Below are positions 1 through 12,337 of a DNA stretch of 64,000 bases, one piece after another (the stretch's first letter is position 1; every line of letters starts with the position of its first letter). Both the position numbers and the translations under genes were made by a program. The stretch lies in the NCBI GenBank assembly GCA_032622095.1, contig CP136064.1:184494209-184558208 (forward strand), written 5' to 3'. The DNA is from Siphonodentalium dalli (Eukaryota > Mollusca > Scaphopoda > Gadilida > Siphonodentaliidae). The notes beneath the pieces were generated by a model. It ran no database searches. It was not told the DNA's origin and saw only the letters and a list, made by a program, of their open reading frames with translations.

Positions 1-214
1 ATTTAGTATAGAAAGGGTTAACTTATCAATCAGTTTATATCAGAATATATAAGTGCTGCAATGCCAAAGCGTGAACAGTTGTAACAAATGTTACGTGGAT
101 GAAGACTCGCTTTCCAAACGTCACATTTAGTTGACTAACACGTGACTGTCGCCAGCTAATTGCGCGTGAAAATCAATGACGCGACTCTCTTGACCGCGTT
201 GCAAACGAAACATG
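1..214 (-). other. 3' flank / probable 3' UTR of the chitin-binding gene
   Basis: This is downstream of the TGA at 215-217 on the minus strand. No canonical AATAAA is visible on that strand, so the transcript may end outside the window. The first ~25 bases (ATTTAGTATAGAAAGGG) match one end of the short MITE described at 24285-24446. Confidence 0.4.
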
Positions 215-489
215 TCACGGCTCACGACGTAGACGTTTATCTACCCACCCACCTGTAGAAGCGGGAACGAACTCCTCATCTTCACGCTCGGTTCGATCGA
301 CCATACAATCACCTACCAATGCCTTCGGAACACATTTTGTTGACCTCAGATCGAAATATTTGTCAGAAGGGCAGAACGCCCTGTGCGAAACACCATCGTC
401 ACATTGATAATAAACTGAACAATCTGATAGATCACGGAAGTATCCAAATTTCTCTGGACAACGGAAGTTGCTAGCACCCATTCTGATAT
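215..489 (-). CDS. Terminal exon of multi-module chitin-binding (peritrophin-A/CBM14) protein
   Basis: Last coding exon of a minus-strand gene whose other visible exons lie at 2799-3062, 3942-4667, 11252-11710, 12338-12577 and 14178-14498. It encodes about 91 residues with one six-cysteine CBM14 (chitin-binding type 2) module: FRC, SDC, YQC, AFC, KC, GDC in order, with the family's aromatic spacing (GYF, VYYQC). A short charged tail (TEREDEEF, then KRLRREP) precedes the TGA. The acceptor is TTCTTTCAG just above 489; the exon opens with two bases of a split codon (phase 1), as in all its siblings. CBM14 modules bind chitin in extracellular settings such as gut lining, cuticle or shell matrix; secretion is inferred because no signal peptide exon was located. 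The module assignment is firm; the biological role is not known. Confidence 0.88.
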
Positions 490-642
490 CTGAAAGAAAT
501 AAAAACGCCCGATACATATTTTTTTGCGTACTGCATGGTTCACTCAACATGCACCTGATAAAATTAGTTAGAAAATTAAAAGTACCCAAACGAATAACAA
601 CTTTCTTTACTCCATAAATGAATGTCTTCACATATTTGTATC

Positions 643-1220
643 AGCTTTGGTGCCCCTCCCCTCCACATGCATGACTCGAACGGCGCCACTTTTGAAATAT
701 TTAAAACACGTCCATTAGACTCCTGTTGTCAATGAAATGATTACATATATGTTTGGTGGTAATCGACAACTAAAACAAATTCTGATAAAATCTAGTGCTA
801 AAAATATTTGTTATTAATTTTGGTGCCTCTCTCCCCTTCAGTGCACCCCTGACTCGAATGACACTACTTTCGACAGCTTTAAGCCACACCGTTATGGACT
901 CCTGATATAATGGAGATTATTATGTATAAGTAAGGTGGTAATCGGCGTCTAAACAAATTCTTATCAAATGCCACCCCATCTCTCATCAAACGGCACCAAT
1001 TTGGCGTCAATTTAAATCACACGACGAGATTACTTGTATCATGAACACGAATGTGTATCAGTTTGGTGAACATCGGCGCTAAAAATATTCTTTATCAGTT
1101 GTTGTGCCCCTCTCGCATCCGTACACCTGATTCGAACGGCGCCAGTTTTAACATCTTTAAACCACATCATTAGATTCCTCATATCAGGAGACTATTATGC
1201 ATACGTTTGGTGGAATTTTC
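643..1220. repeat. Degenerate tandem repeat, about 180-bp unit, four copies
   Basis: Units restart near 648, 830, 966 (shortened) and 1100. Each carries a TTGGTGCC-CTC start, a CGAACGGCGCCA-like box, a TTTAAACCACA-like stretch and a TTTGGTGG end. It lies in the last intron of the chitin-binding gene and has no coding potential. Confidence 0.65.
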
Positions 1221-1379
1221 TGCCCTGACAACAACAGCGTCACTTTAGAAAATGCTGACCCGTTACCATTATCTTCCTCGTAAAAATGATACCCCTGTTA
1301 GACCCCTTTGGTGTCATGTAGATGGTCCCCCGTGATTTTCTACAGACAGATACACATTCGCAAATATTGATATAGATAA

Positions 1380-2712
1380 TGACATGGACAAAATAAGAAA
1401 GTGGGCGGACATATGGATAGTTAAATTCAATAATTGTAAAACAAAATTGCTATTTTTCACAAGTTTTCCAAGCCCTGAGTGACCGCACATAATTTGTGAT
1501 GGATTGACACTTGATTATTCTAAACAGCACACGTATCTAGGCTTGGACATAGATGACGATTTAGCATTGAACAGTTATGTATAAAATATATACGTCCCAG
1601 AGCTTATGCTAAATTGTCACAAACTACGAAGATTCAAGTAACTATCAAGATCCTCTAGCCACACATACGCTCAATCATGGAATATGTGAGTGGTGTCTGG
1701 GCAGGAGTACCATAACAAGTGGCTTTACGAGATATGTACCCCGCAAACGACTACTAACCGAAATGGGTTGGGAAACACTCTCAGAAAGAAGACAAATAAA
1801 GAGACTAACAATTTTTCATAGCACTGTCAATCACAAATTGTCCAAATATTTAGTTGCCTTACTTCCCCCAAAACTTTCAGACATAAGCGACCACGATGCA
1901 TCAAACTTTATACATTTAAACACAATACAAAAATGGAGTCAACAATCATGAGTGTAAAAAAAACATGCATGCAACGCAGATTGAGACTCGAGTTCTCCCC
2001 TTACAACGTTATCAAAACACATTTAAACCCCAAACGCCCAAACCACACAAGTATTACTCTGTCGGAGAGCGGACTGAAAATATATATCACTGCAGATTAC
2101 GATGTGAATGTAGTAACCTGCTATCAGATAAGGTTCTAAATCATATTGCAAATTCCAAAGACTGCATATTGGAAACGGAAAAGAAAATGCCTTCCATTAT
2201 TTCTTTTATTGTTACCTACATTCAATCCCAAGAATTCGCCTATTAAGTAAATTACTTCCATGTAATATTTGCTCACTAAAATTTTGCTTTTTGGAAACCC
2301 TATTCTACGTGATTGCGACAACGATTTTCTTAGCTGTACAGTCATTCATACGTGAGACAAAACAAGGTTGTTTTGACTATCTCTTGCAAATAAATGTATA
2401 GGCCAGCTAATGACTTAAACAAACACGACTTTCAACTAATACATATATAAACTCAAGATTGACACGGGGGAAGGAAACGATCGGTGATAGCTACTTGTAA
2501 ATATGTTCAACTTGCTTTTGGTAGTCATATTGCTATGCCATTGTCCTTTATTTATTTTTCAGTGTAATAAAACCGGGAGAGGAGGCACCCATAACTGAAA
2601 CAGCACTTGTCCTCCAGTCCCATTGTATGTATAAAATTGTAGGTGTTATTTACTATGTGTTATCAAATTAGACAAATAAATATGTTCAAACTAAAACTAT
2701 TGTTGAATAAAG
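1380..2712 (+). mobile_element. LINE (non-LTR retrotransposon) 3' remnant, decayed
   Basis: Broken frames on the plus strand read like the C-terminal half of a LINE ORF2. Around 1380-1560 a stretch resembles the region after the reverse transcriptase catalytic box (RKWADIW, TYLGLDIDDD). At 1763-1951 there is MGWETLSERRQIKRL followed by a PPKLSD stretch, typical of CR1/Jockey-like tails. Around 2100-2240, in shifting frames, a CxCG...H...C knuckle-like pattern is seen. An AATAAA near 2675 and another near 2706 close the element. Multiple stops and frameshifts show it is dead. It lies in the intron between exons 2799-3062 and 215-489, antisense to the host gene. Confidence 0.7.
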
Positions 2713-2798
2713 TGCGCATCGCGTTTCCACTCTCTTTCATACCACCGCATATCAACTCTGGATAATGTGCTGTTCATCAATTAATTATTTACACGTAC

Positions 2799-3062
2799 CA
2801 GCGAATTTCCCGCCCATCATCGTATTACTGAACAGCCCACTCGGGAATATTGTTGATGGCGTCACTGTGTATTTTGGATCATTACATCCGGGCACATTAG
2901 CCGCCCAGTCGCAAACATTTTCCACAGGATTGAACACGGTTCCAGTTCCACAAGTGAGTCTGGACACAGAATTCCTGGAGCATTGATAGTATATCCTGCA
3001 GTCAGCTGGGTCAGCGTAATATCCGTCTGCGTCTGCGCAATTCGGAAGGTACTCCTGGGCGC
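2799..3062 (-). CDS. Internal exon, CBM14 chitin-binding module
   Basis: This 264-bp exon encodes 88 residues with one CBM14 module; cysteines in order are PNC, ADC, YQC, LTC, VC, PGC, with GYY and IYYQC aromatic motifs. A linker ending MMGGKFAG follows the sixth cysteine. Donor is GTACGT, acceptor is GTTCCAG, both phase 1, matching the neighbouring exons. Oddly, the open frame continues upstream through the acceptor for some 20 residues that look like a signal peptide: a Met at 3117-3119, then a hydrophobic stretch (LIFVITT) and a VPGAQ cleavage-like site. An alternative promoter could therefore start a short secreted isoform here. The phase-matched internal exon is the simpler reading. Confidence 0.85.
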
Positions 3063-3941
3063 CTGGAACGCAGTAACAAGTGGTAATTACAAATATCAAA
3101 TAACAGCCTCCCTGCATGAACAAAATATGGTCATACAATCTTTATGATCAAATTTGACTATACACGCCGATATGTTGAGTGTGTTATAATTAAATAAAAT
3201 TTCAAAAATGTATACCCTTCAAATATATTGCAACAGAGAAAGAACAGGCCATCGAACACTTGAGCAATCGAACTTAGCAATCGAACTCGAAAGCAATATT
3301 GCTCAGGAGTCAGGTTTGCCGCAGACTTGAGCAATCCTGCTTAGCAAACTTTAATTACTCCTAGACCACTACCACATGCGGCAGTATCACCAGCTGATCG
3401 CCTTCATTCCACACCATGTATATTTTACACATTGAGGGAAGCCTAATTTAATTGTTTCAACCACTCTTGGCTAAGAAATCTTGCTCGCATACACCGCACA
3501 CCCGAGCAGTCGGGCTCGCGAATCGACAACATATTAAACATGTTTAATGTGCGAGTCCGATTGGCCGTGAGAGCAATTGCTTTGATGATACACCCCGCAC
3601 ACCATTAGTAATCTGCTCAGAGCAAGATTGCGATGCCCTTTGTGAAACAAACATGCGAAAGTCTTTCAGAAATTTGTTGCCTTTTAGCTATTCGGATTAT
3701 GCGATTCACATGGAATCAGATATGGGCGATAATGCCTATCTACTCTGACGACTGTGTCGACCATCTGCCAACAGTGGCCAACACTGGTCCATGGCCGTCT
3801 TGGTCGCAGACTCGGCGCAGAATCAGTTCTGACACCTGCTGACAGCTGTAGAAATGGGTTGTAGTCTGTGGTATTATTTAATAAAGCTAGATTTTGCTCA
3901 AGTAAAATTGTTATATTGTACATTTCCCTTTCAATGTTTAC
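3063..3941. other. Intron of chitin-binding gene
   Basis: No coding or mobile element recognised. Between about 3255 and 3630 there are scattered short variants of AGCAATCGAAC and GAGCAAT in both orientations, suggesting an old decayed repeat. Confidence 0.5.
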
Positions 3942-4667
3942 CTGATTTTCCAGTGTGAGCCCAAGCATTTGCGTTTTGCCAGTTCTGTGTGTTTGAGTAT
4001 CCTCCCGTTGTTCCGAAGCTCGAACCGCTGTATAATGGAATATTCCCAGTCGGTACGTAATTATTATAGTACGCACGCCCGGGCGATACTTTGTCTGTAC
4101 TACCACTGTACTGTCCATTAAACGTGTTCAATGGCGGTTTATAGCTGTTACCACTGTACTGTCCATTAAACGTGTTTAATGGCGGTTTATAGCTGTTGTA
4201 GTTATTGGTGTCCGCATTATAGTACGTCGTGCTAGCGGCGCCCTGATTGAAACCTTGCTGCGACGACCCAGTGAACTGTTGGTTATTCGTTGGCGTGAAT
4301 GGGCGGGAACCATAGAAGAGCCCAGGGTTTAAGCCACTCCCCCCGTTCTGGGTGATATCAGTGGGTTTTGTCTTGTATTTGTCCTGGTTACATTCGGGAA
4401 CATCTTCTGGCCATCTGCAGTTATTCAGATAATCATCGAACACGGTACCAACACCGCAATTATTTCGCTCGTACCGATCACCAGAACACACATAGAACAC
4501 ACGACAATCCGTAGAATCGCGAAAGAACCCATCCGGATCAGGACAGTTCCGGTTAGACCCGGTGTTTACCGGCGGGTTTCCAGATAATTGTTGTTGGGTG
4601 CTGGGGAAGATACCGGTACTGACAGTATTTGCTGCCCCGGCATACTGCTGATTATTGGGAGCTGCAT
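3942..4667 (-). CDS. Internal exon, CBM14 module with long Asn/Tyr/Gly-rich linker
   Basis: The largest exon of the gene, 726 bp or 242 residues. A Gln/Asn-rich leader of about 45 residues is followed by one CBM14 module (NRNC, TDC, YVC, NNC, NNCRW, PEC). The remaining ~130 residues are low-complexity Asn, Gly, Ser, Tyr and Gln-rich, including a perfect-length tandem duplication of a 16-residue unit starting SYKPPLNTF. Such linkers are common in extracellular matrix proteins of invertebrates. Acceptor ATTTCTAG and donor GTAAAC are both phase 1. Within the minus-strand gene it sits after exon 11252-11710 across a 6.6-kb intron. The frame is open throughout and no disablement is seen. Confidence 0.88.
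4101..4196 (-). repeat. 48-bp coding tandem duplication (16-residue unit x2)
   Basis: Two head-to-tail 48-bp units (4101-4148 and 4149-4196) differing by one or two bases. The unit encodes a Tyr/Pro/Asn/Gly peptide containing KPPLNTFNGQYSG. In-frame length makes it a likely copy-number polymorphism. Confidence 0.85.
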
Positions 4668-5730
4668 CTAGAAATATAGTAAAAATAGCGTGGATAATAT
4701 ATATTCAGAAATAACCATGTTAGATACAATTGTGGAAAAAAAACACCAAACAAACTAATATCCGTTTCTGAATAGACACCATCCCCATAGAATACCGTTT
4801 TTCTTATAGCAATTACCCACATGCTTCACCCCATTTCATCTTCTATAACTTTCTCTTCCCCTCTTCTTATCTTCTTATCTTTATTCCGTTTAAAACTCCC
4901 TCTCTCTCCTCCTCTCTCTCCCTCTCTCACTGTGTCTCTCTCTCTCTCATATAGAAACCTAGAACAATTTACCATTTAGTTTTGTTGTAACCATGTCATT
5001 CATTAACATGTTCTTGATTTCAACAAAAATATAGGTACAATTGTGGTTATCAAGGTTTCCTATTACAATGAGTTATAACTACAGAACATCCAAACAACCC
5101 ATAAATTGAATAGGGTATCTTTTCGTCGTCATGAATATCTTTGTTTACATGTGTAATATTCTGATGAAATGCACAATTAATTTTATCCATGATGTATTTT
5201 ATTCTGACATAACACATACACGATCAGATCCACCAGGCAGCTGTTACACCCGCAAACTAAGCAGAAGAGGTACATGTACATGACATTACGGTTCAAGGTA
5301 AAATGTTATGTGCCAAGTTGTGATTATACGTGGACATGCACAGTTTTTATATTAACAGGAATGCTACTCTGGTAACACGGGTGGTCGAATATGTTCTTTT
5401 TCTCTCATATAGTACGTGCATGCGCAATTGGAGCGATGATATCAGCAAGACTTTCGTTGCGGTGTAAATTGAGTAGAATACGACATAATGTACCATTACC
5501 ATGATCTTCTATGTTTCCAATACATAACCATTCTCATTGAATGCATAGCTATAATAATTGTGTCATAGGAGACTTTTGCTTGTCAGGTTTTCAAGCGAAA
5601 AAACAAAAACAATACGATCCACATGTGTGCAATCGAGGTGTTGCTTTCTATCACATTCCTAACTTAGGTCGCGATCGACGTACCAACTAAATTGAAAACA
5701 TCGGAACATCTCTCGGTTAATACAGCATAG
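4668..5730. other. Intron, 5' part of 6.6-kb intron
   Basis: AT-rich with an imperfect CT-rich microsatellite near 4880-4950. No coding potential seen. Confidence 0.5.
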
Positions 5731-6210
5731 TACAGTACCAGTCAAAAGAAATGGTATATTAAGCGCGCTATTTTCGCGCCCAAGTGGAAACGCTTATAGG
5801 CGCGTCGCTTGAGGTTTTATTGCAATATTTTGCGCTTAATATCGTAATATTGTGACATTGTGCGCTCAAAATTGGGACATTTAAATTAAATTATTGCTTC
5901 TTCTATATCGTGTATTGCATAAATAGAGACAATGTTTTAGATTTGTATATAATTATTATTGTAAATGCTATATGTACACTATATGTACACTATATGCATA
6001 TTAGTATTTATCTAATATAAATATAACACTATCGGGTCTGTATGAAATTTGGCGCGCTTAATATCGCAATATTTTGCGTTCAATATCGCAATAATAAGCA
6101 TGACACATTTTTGGTATCGCGCTATAATCGCGCCTTTTTCGAAATTAAGCGCGCTCAATTTCGCAATAAAGGCGCGCCTCAATATACCACTTCTTCTGAC
6201 TGGTAGTGTA
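5731..6210. mobile_element. Tc1/mariner-like MITE (non-autonomous)
   Basis: Terminal inverted repeats start CAGTACCAGTCAAAAGAAAT on the left and read CACTACCAGTCAGAAGAAGT on the right (reverse complement), extended by a shared GGTATATTRAG, and both ends abut TA, the Tc1/mariner target duplication. The interior is AT-rich with many GCGCGC and TTAATATCGCAATA boxes in both orientations and has no transposase. It lies in the large intron of the chitin-binding gene. Confidence 0.8.
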
Positions 6211-9200
6211 GCACATTGCCATATTCAACACATGTCGAAAATGGCAATCATTGTGATTACGAAATTAGGAGAACCTGAGCAATGGTTTATTGACAAATAG
6301 AGATGAAGATGTTGAGTGCCATCAATTATGTTGAGGAGCGGTCTTGACAACACAATGGCTTATTTTCCGTGTTTAGATTTTTCTCCGATACACGGAAAAA
6401 TATATTTCATATGCAATTAGAAGACGTCAGCTTCATATTCCGCTTTGCTGTCAAATTTGAAAGTGGTGCCGTTGCTATGGGAACGCTTGTAAACAATGCA
6501 GGCACATTTTGAGGAAAAACAAATTTAATCATATTTTAGAGACTGAAACCGATGTTGAAGATTCTGTTTTGGTGTTATTTTTCCACGATGTCTATTTTCT
6601 AACTACATGTATTTCAGTATCAAATGGGGTACACACGCGCGATTTTTTTTGCCATTCTGAGGGTGAAAGTTCGCGTTTATTGCTAAAAATGGGATAAATT
6701 TGGAATTGGAACATTTGTGAGATACACATGTATTACATGATAATTTTTGCATATGTGTTGTGCAATAGTCAGCGCTATCTGAGTAAAATAGCAGACATGA
6801 TATATTGTGATAATAAGTAAGAAACTGCATACTACAAGTGTCTATTTAATACACATTTGCTGACAAATTAGGGCTGGTCGGCATACAATCACATTGAGAC
6901 AAACGCTCGGTCTATTGGGTTGAAGTGGACAACAGCACACATTGCTTACGACATATATAGAGAACAGGAATCCAATTATAACGAAAGAGTTGTACATAAG
7001 CAGAGTTCTATATATACATAATCGATGTTTTTTCGGAGACTCAGACCACCGCCATTTAATAAGTATAGTTCACAAGAAGTTGACATATTAAAGGCAAGTT
7101 AAGGTTGATGCTCTAGCATGGTGCTAACGGACCTGTGCCCAGATCTCATCGCATCGACGTTAAGCCTTCCCCATAATGTTTATCAGCTACTTTAATTATT
7201 ACACTCTGGTTATGAGAATAAAATCGACAAAACGGAAAGGATGGTGGGCATACCAAATTTGCTGGAAAATAAACCAAAAACAAAAACAGCAAAATGAACC
7301 AATACATGTACGTGTAGTAACAATCTAGCAGGACAAATTTACTATGGTTGTATCTTCCACGATATTTTATGAGGGGACCTCAAATTTTCATGAGAATCAC
7401 TTTGGCATTCCATAATGTTTCTGAAATATTATTTGATGTGTGAAGTTCATTTTGTGACTATAATTTACAAACAAAATTGTCATACAATTTATGGCAAACA
7501 AGATACGATAATAATCATGATGTCCAAACTATATTGCATTATTTCATGGAAACAATGAGCTTCCCTGACCCTTTAATTACACAACTAAGAGTTCACGTTT
7601 ATGCATTCCGAGGACAAATTCGAATCCCCGTTCTATAGTGCATCTGTGAACGTGAATGGTGTCAATGTGTTCTTGTGGATTTAAACACCGGGAACAGTTC
7701 CAAAAATTAAGCGACGTTTTCGACCTTTTCAAACTTTGACTCCAATTATATGGAGAGTAGAGGCCACGAACAGACGATAAGGTGAATGGCATCAATCATG
7801 AATATAAACCGAAGCTCCGTCGAGTCGTCACACAAATACAACAATCAGATCGAGACGAGAAAACACTCACGAACGGGGATTCGAATACAACCGAAAGCTA
7901 CATGGCTGATGCGCATGCATGCATCACGTACGAGATAGGCAGGTTGCGAACGTTCAAACGACTAACGCCAAGCACCGGAATAGCGTAAAATCCACCGAAG
8001 TGCGCTTGATGTGTTAAACATAAAATACAATTGTAAATTTAAGACATAATTATTAAAATCAACAAAAAGTAGAACTAAAAGTGAGACGTTATAAAAAATA
8101 CAGAAGCGCATAAAATCACACAATCGAAAAAAATGTTTAAAAATTACTAGTAAAAGTTGGGGGTGATAACATGCTAAAAAATAACCGAGAAAAAAGGGGA
8201 AAAATGACGAACGGGTAATATGCTAAAAATGACTGTGAAAAAGGGGGTAAAATGGCGAACGTTAACAGGCTAAAAATAACAGTCTTATTGATATCAAAAG
8301 AGGATTCATCTTGTCGTCCGATTTGACTTAGCGATGAGTTTCAAACGCCTAACCTTTATGCCACAACTGTCACATAAAATAGGTTTGTTGTGAAATATGG
8401 AACTGGTATTGGTCTTAAATTATGTATCAATTTGAGCACACACAGGCTTTAGAATATAACGTGCCCTATAAAAGTTACTTTGGACAATGTTTTTTATGTG
8501 AGGTGATGGTCGCACAATGAACATGTATGGAAGATATTGTTGTGTTTTTTATTGCAACCCGAACATGCGGCGCAGGTACATGTACTACTATATATATAGA
8601 ACACGAAAAACACAGCAGATCTTGGTCACCTAACATATAAAGCAGGTCTTCTTCGTCAAGAAAATTTACCAACAATGATTATCCATCTAACTTTACATGC
8701 CGGATATTTCAATTCAGTGCTCAATTCATATGTATGACAATAAAATACTAAACTATCCGGATCGGCGTTCTAAATGCAATTACATGTATATATTGAACGC
8801 GAACTGCAAGTTCGCTGACTAAAATCGAACCACGTGATCAGTGACGTTTTCGCCCAGTTTACTGCTTGGCGTTAGTCGTTTGAACGTGAACTTGTAGTTG
8901 GCAACCTGGCTATTTTTGAATTCTCGAGAAACGAGAATAACACCACGTGAACGAAGAATTACCAGGTTTCTTTTGCTTGCGGACTTCGTATATTGTCTTC
9001 TCTTCGTAAAACAGGTTTTTGACCTCCAAATATAGAACAGCTATTGCTCTCAAAACAGTCATGTTGAGGGCTGATACACAGAATAGAACAATATAAATCA
9101 AAAAGGGAATTCTGGAGATAAATCTAAGTTGATTCACATGCACGAGAACAATGCAGGTCGCTTTCAAATATCATTTGACGATAAACTGCACGAGTGCATG

Positions 9201-9512
9201 TTACTTTTGATGCCAGCCTCACAGCGCAGAACTTTATAAAATGGAAATTTATTCGAAGATTGATACGGTATATCACCAAAAGAATAAGAGACAACCAATC
9301 ATAGAAGAATTAGCGACTGTGAATGTAAGAAATGGTAACTTGAGAACAGACAACATATTCATTTAAACATGTACAATTCCAAACATACAGAAACAACAAC
9401 TTATCAGAAGTTATTCACGCGGAAACTGAAAGGGAGATTCAGCAGCAGGTACAGTATAAGGTCGAAAACCAAAGAGAGTGGCACGAATCTGGCCATGGGC
9501 TTGAAGGACAGG
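6211..9512. other. Intron sequence without recognised gene
   Basis: Only short chance frames. A 40-bp segment near 7941-7980 (containing ACGTTCAAACGACTAACGCC) recurs inverted at about 8860-8905, and GAACGGGGATTCGAAT near 7873 recurs inverted near 7616, so an old inverted-repeat element may span 7.6-8.9 kb. Its ends could not be fixed. Confidence 0.4.
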
Positions 9513-9680
9513 TACAGTAATGCCCTAAATAATCGACTCCTTAATGATGCCATTCATCGGAAAGCTCTCGGGGAGATCATTCCGATGAATGGCAACAAGC
9601 CATATTTCCGACTAAATCCTTAAAAGTTACCCATAATTCTGCTGTGGTTAAATGAGTCGATTAATTAGGGCATTACTGTA
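9513..9680. mobile_element. Short MITE, complete copy
   Basis: About 168 bp flanked by TIRs TACAGTAATGCCCTAAAT and its inverse, TA at both ends. Inner arms (CCATTCATCGGAAAGCTCTC and its inverse) form a hairpin. The right half carries the marker ATAATTCTGCTGTGGTTAA seen again at 14.6 kb and repeatedly in the large palindrome, where the core element (27886-28406) is an expanded copy of the same family. Confidence 0.82.
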
Positions 9681-10047
9681 TGACACGTATGTCAGAAAGA
9701 GGTTTTGAGGTAAGCGGATCTCCAAGCAAGAGCAGGGGAAGGTGTATCATTCCGGATAGGTAGTCCATGAACTCACAAGTATGGATTGCTCAATCCCCGT
9801 TTCTGGAATCGTTATCCCTATATGGTTTGACCATGCTCAAATTTGTATACCAGTTGCTCCAAACAACACGAATCTCAAGTTGTCTGAGGTCAGCTGATAT
9901 CGGTTGAGACTTACATCATACACAGGGGATAAAGTTGAACGGACTGTTCTAATTACTAAATTACGTTTCACAGATACGCAGCTATAGTTGATGCATATGT
10001 ATAGCCGCATGAGTCTTGATCAAGTTATAAGATGGCAGAACTTGAAT
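9681..10047. other. Intron, nothing recognised
   Basis: No open frame, repeat or motif that I can support. Confidence 0.4.
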
Positions 10048-10574
10048 GATAACACCTATATATAGACTCATTGGTGTGTAATGCACACAAACTATCGGCC
10101 TTCTGTGAAGCCTTTATCAAGTGCGTCCAAATGAGTTGTGTATGCCATGACATGCAGGAAATGCCCGGGGAAGATATATGTAGGTCAAACCGGACATACA
10201 CTTCGGGGACGGATGGACGGACGCCGATTTTCAATAACATCTGGCAAAACTGATGTACCGATAGGGAGCCATTTCAATTTGTCGGAACATGATTTGGACG
10301 ATTTCAAAGTTACGCCCACGGTGTTACGTTCAAATCTTCCGTGCGCCAATGGAAGGAATCTGAACGCAATAAAACCGGTCTGAACAGGGATCGGGGATTC
10401 TTGGCCCACTATACGGCCTTTGTGACTGGCTTCTAAGACTGACATAAAACGTGATATACTTTAACGTCGAACTTCTAACGTGTTTCATATTGCCATTTCA
10501 CTATATAAAGGCTTCACAGAAGGTCGATAGCCTGTGTGCATTATACACTAATGAGACTATAAAGGTGTTATATC
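10048..10574 (+). mobile_element. Penelope-like element remnant with GIY-YIG endonuclease domain
   Basis: A plus-strand frame at 10138-10383 begins with a CxxC pair (TCRKC), then KIYVGQTGHTLRGR, then HFN and LSEHDLDDF. This is the GIY-YIG endonuclease pattern found at the C-terminus of Penelope-like retroelements, which use it with a reverse transcriptase. After a frameshift near 10340 the typical tail (LNRDRGFLAHYT) continues to a stop at about 10435. The reverse transcriptase is missing, so this is 5' truncated and frameshifted. About 65 bp at 10048-10112 recur inverted at 10503-10574, as expected of the terminal repeat arrangement of these elements. It lies inside the chitin-binding gene's intron on the opposite strand. 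Confidence 0.75.
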
Positions 10575-11251
10575 ATTCGATTCATGTCATCTTATAGATA
10601 TAGTTATAATTGACGAATCTCAGGACATTGACAGACAGCGGTAACTGACCAATCCCGTCACGGTAAACGAAGTTCAAGGCCAACCTTCCTAAACAAAAGA
10701 GCTTCCCGATGATGCATTTTAAAACGTTGTTTAACACGATAATACAACTCCTTTCCGAGATTCTAAAGATGCCAAGGTGTGCGTATACATCTTGTTATAG
10801 TGATTGTCGTTACTTACACAATTTGGAGCCAGATTTGAACTGTAAATCAATAGTGATATTTTTGGCCATTTCGGACGCCGAAAACTAACAAAGAACGATG
10901 TTGTGACTAAAAGTCACGAAAACTTTAATATCGACAGGATTACAAGGAATACATATGTTTGTTCAGATGTAGGTTAATATAGTTTATATATATTTCGGAT
11001 TGTAAGTGATATAGTTTGCTAAAATAACTTTCGTTTCAAAGAGGGATAACAAAACAGAATGAGTCACCCCAGACGTCAGCGCATGTAAGAGTTAGCGACA
11101 GTAACTAGGAAGTAATTACATAGGCGTGGTTAAATCGGGAATGAGATTCGTCAATTGTGTCATTCTTATCAGAGTGTAGATATTACCTCGACGGTTACAA
11201 TTAGAATTTGATTCATAGCACAAGAACAATTTGGATGTATAGCACACTTAC
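10575..11251. other. Intron, nothing recognised
   Basis: AT-rich, no motif or frame supported. Confidence 0.4.
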
Positions 11252-11710
11252 AGGAGTTGGTCTGGATTCCGCCATATAGAGGACCTTGGTATGACACCTG
11301 AGGATTCAGCGGGTATGTGTTCTTTTGGTATTGCCCATTGCCCTGTGGATAAGGTGCTCCCTGGAAGGTTGAGATCGGGAGATAAGGATTCCGGTAACCA
11401 GGATAACTGGGGTTAGATAAAGGGGATGCGATTCTTGGTTTTACGAACGAAGCTGCGTAACCTTGACTTTCAGCAATTGGAATCAGCTCCTCTTTCAGTT
11501 CCCCCATCATTGGACTATTAGCAGGAATAACAATAGTATCGACTGGGCATCCGTAATCTGATTCCATGCATTGCGACAGTTGGGTGTTGTAGAACTCCTT
11601 CTCTCCACATCTGTGTAGAGTGTGTTCGAGATTTTTACACTCGTGATAAATTTTACAGTCGTAATCGTCTGAGTATAGTCCGTCTTTCGCTGGACATTTG
11701 AATTCCTGTT
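11252..11710 (-). CDS. Internal exon, CBM14 module with Pro/Tyr-rich linker
   Basis: This 459-bp exon encodes 153 residues. The CBM14 module comes first (FKC, YDC, YHEC, LHRC, QC, YGC), with GLYS and IYHEC in place of the commoner GYF and YYQC. A linker of some 85 residues, rich in Pro, Tyr, Gly and Asn (YPGYRNPYLP, YPQGNGQYQ), follows. Acceptor is ATTTTCAG and donor is GTAAGT, both phase 1. It lies between exon 12338-12577 and exon 3942-4667 in transcript order. The frame is intact; nothing suggests pseudogenisation. Confidence 0.88.
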
Positions 11711-12337
11711 CTGAAAATACAGTAATAAGCGGATTGTAACTCAAGAACTTTCAAGATGGACACGTTTGTGCTGTTTCATAGGACAACATTTCTTCGTGCC
11801 AATAGGCTCATATTGGACCTAAATGTCCACATAGGTTCATATTGATTCCGAAATGAGCCCATATAGGACGTATAACTGTTATTCCGTTGAATTGCGCGGT
11901 CCGCAGTGAAATCACATTTTAAAGAGCGTTCTTCTGTTAAATCGCGTCGATGAAAAAAGTAGATTAAATAGTGCCTATATGAGCTCATTTCGTATTGAAA
12001 TTCAAAATAGTTTCATATATGAAAGTTCAAAGTATGTCTTCAGTCAGAGGAATCACCAAACGCACACGCGTTCTATCATCCACACAATCGCTGACAGAAA
12101 TCACGATTACGTCAAGGATACAAGCTATGAGGTCGAACAGCACCAGTTTTAATGAGAATCGTGCATCTTTATGCAAAACCACATTAAATGTGTGTTTGCC
12201 ATGCATAAAGCCAATATTGGAATGGATTGAAACCATCCATGTTTCTCGATTATTTACAAATACGAATACGAATCCATACCTCTATATACACAATGAAGAT
12301 ATCGCGTCGAATATCATACTATAAATTTCGTTCTAAC
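11711..12337. repeat. Intron with decayed repeat (shared with 13.0-13.3 kb)
   Basis: About 11795-12010 contains boxes such as ATTCCGTTGAA, CATATTGGAC and CTCATTTCG that recur in the same order at 13019-13260. This suggests two copies of an intronic repeat. The rest has no recognised content. Confidence 0.5.

Noticed and set aside
7607-7630. ATTCGAATCCCC resembling a tRNA B-box
   Set aside because: No matching A-box or cloverleaf around it, and its inverse nearby suggests a repeat.
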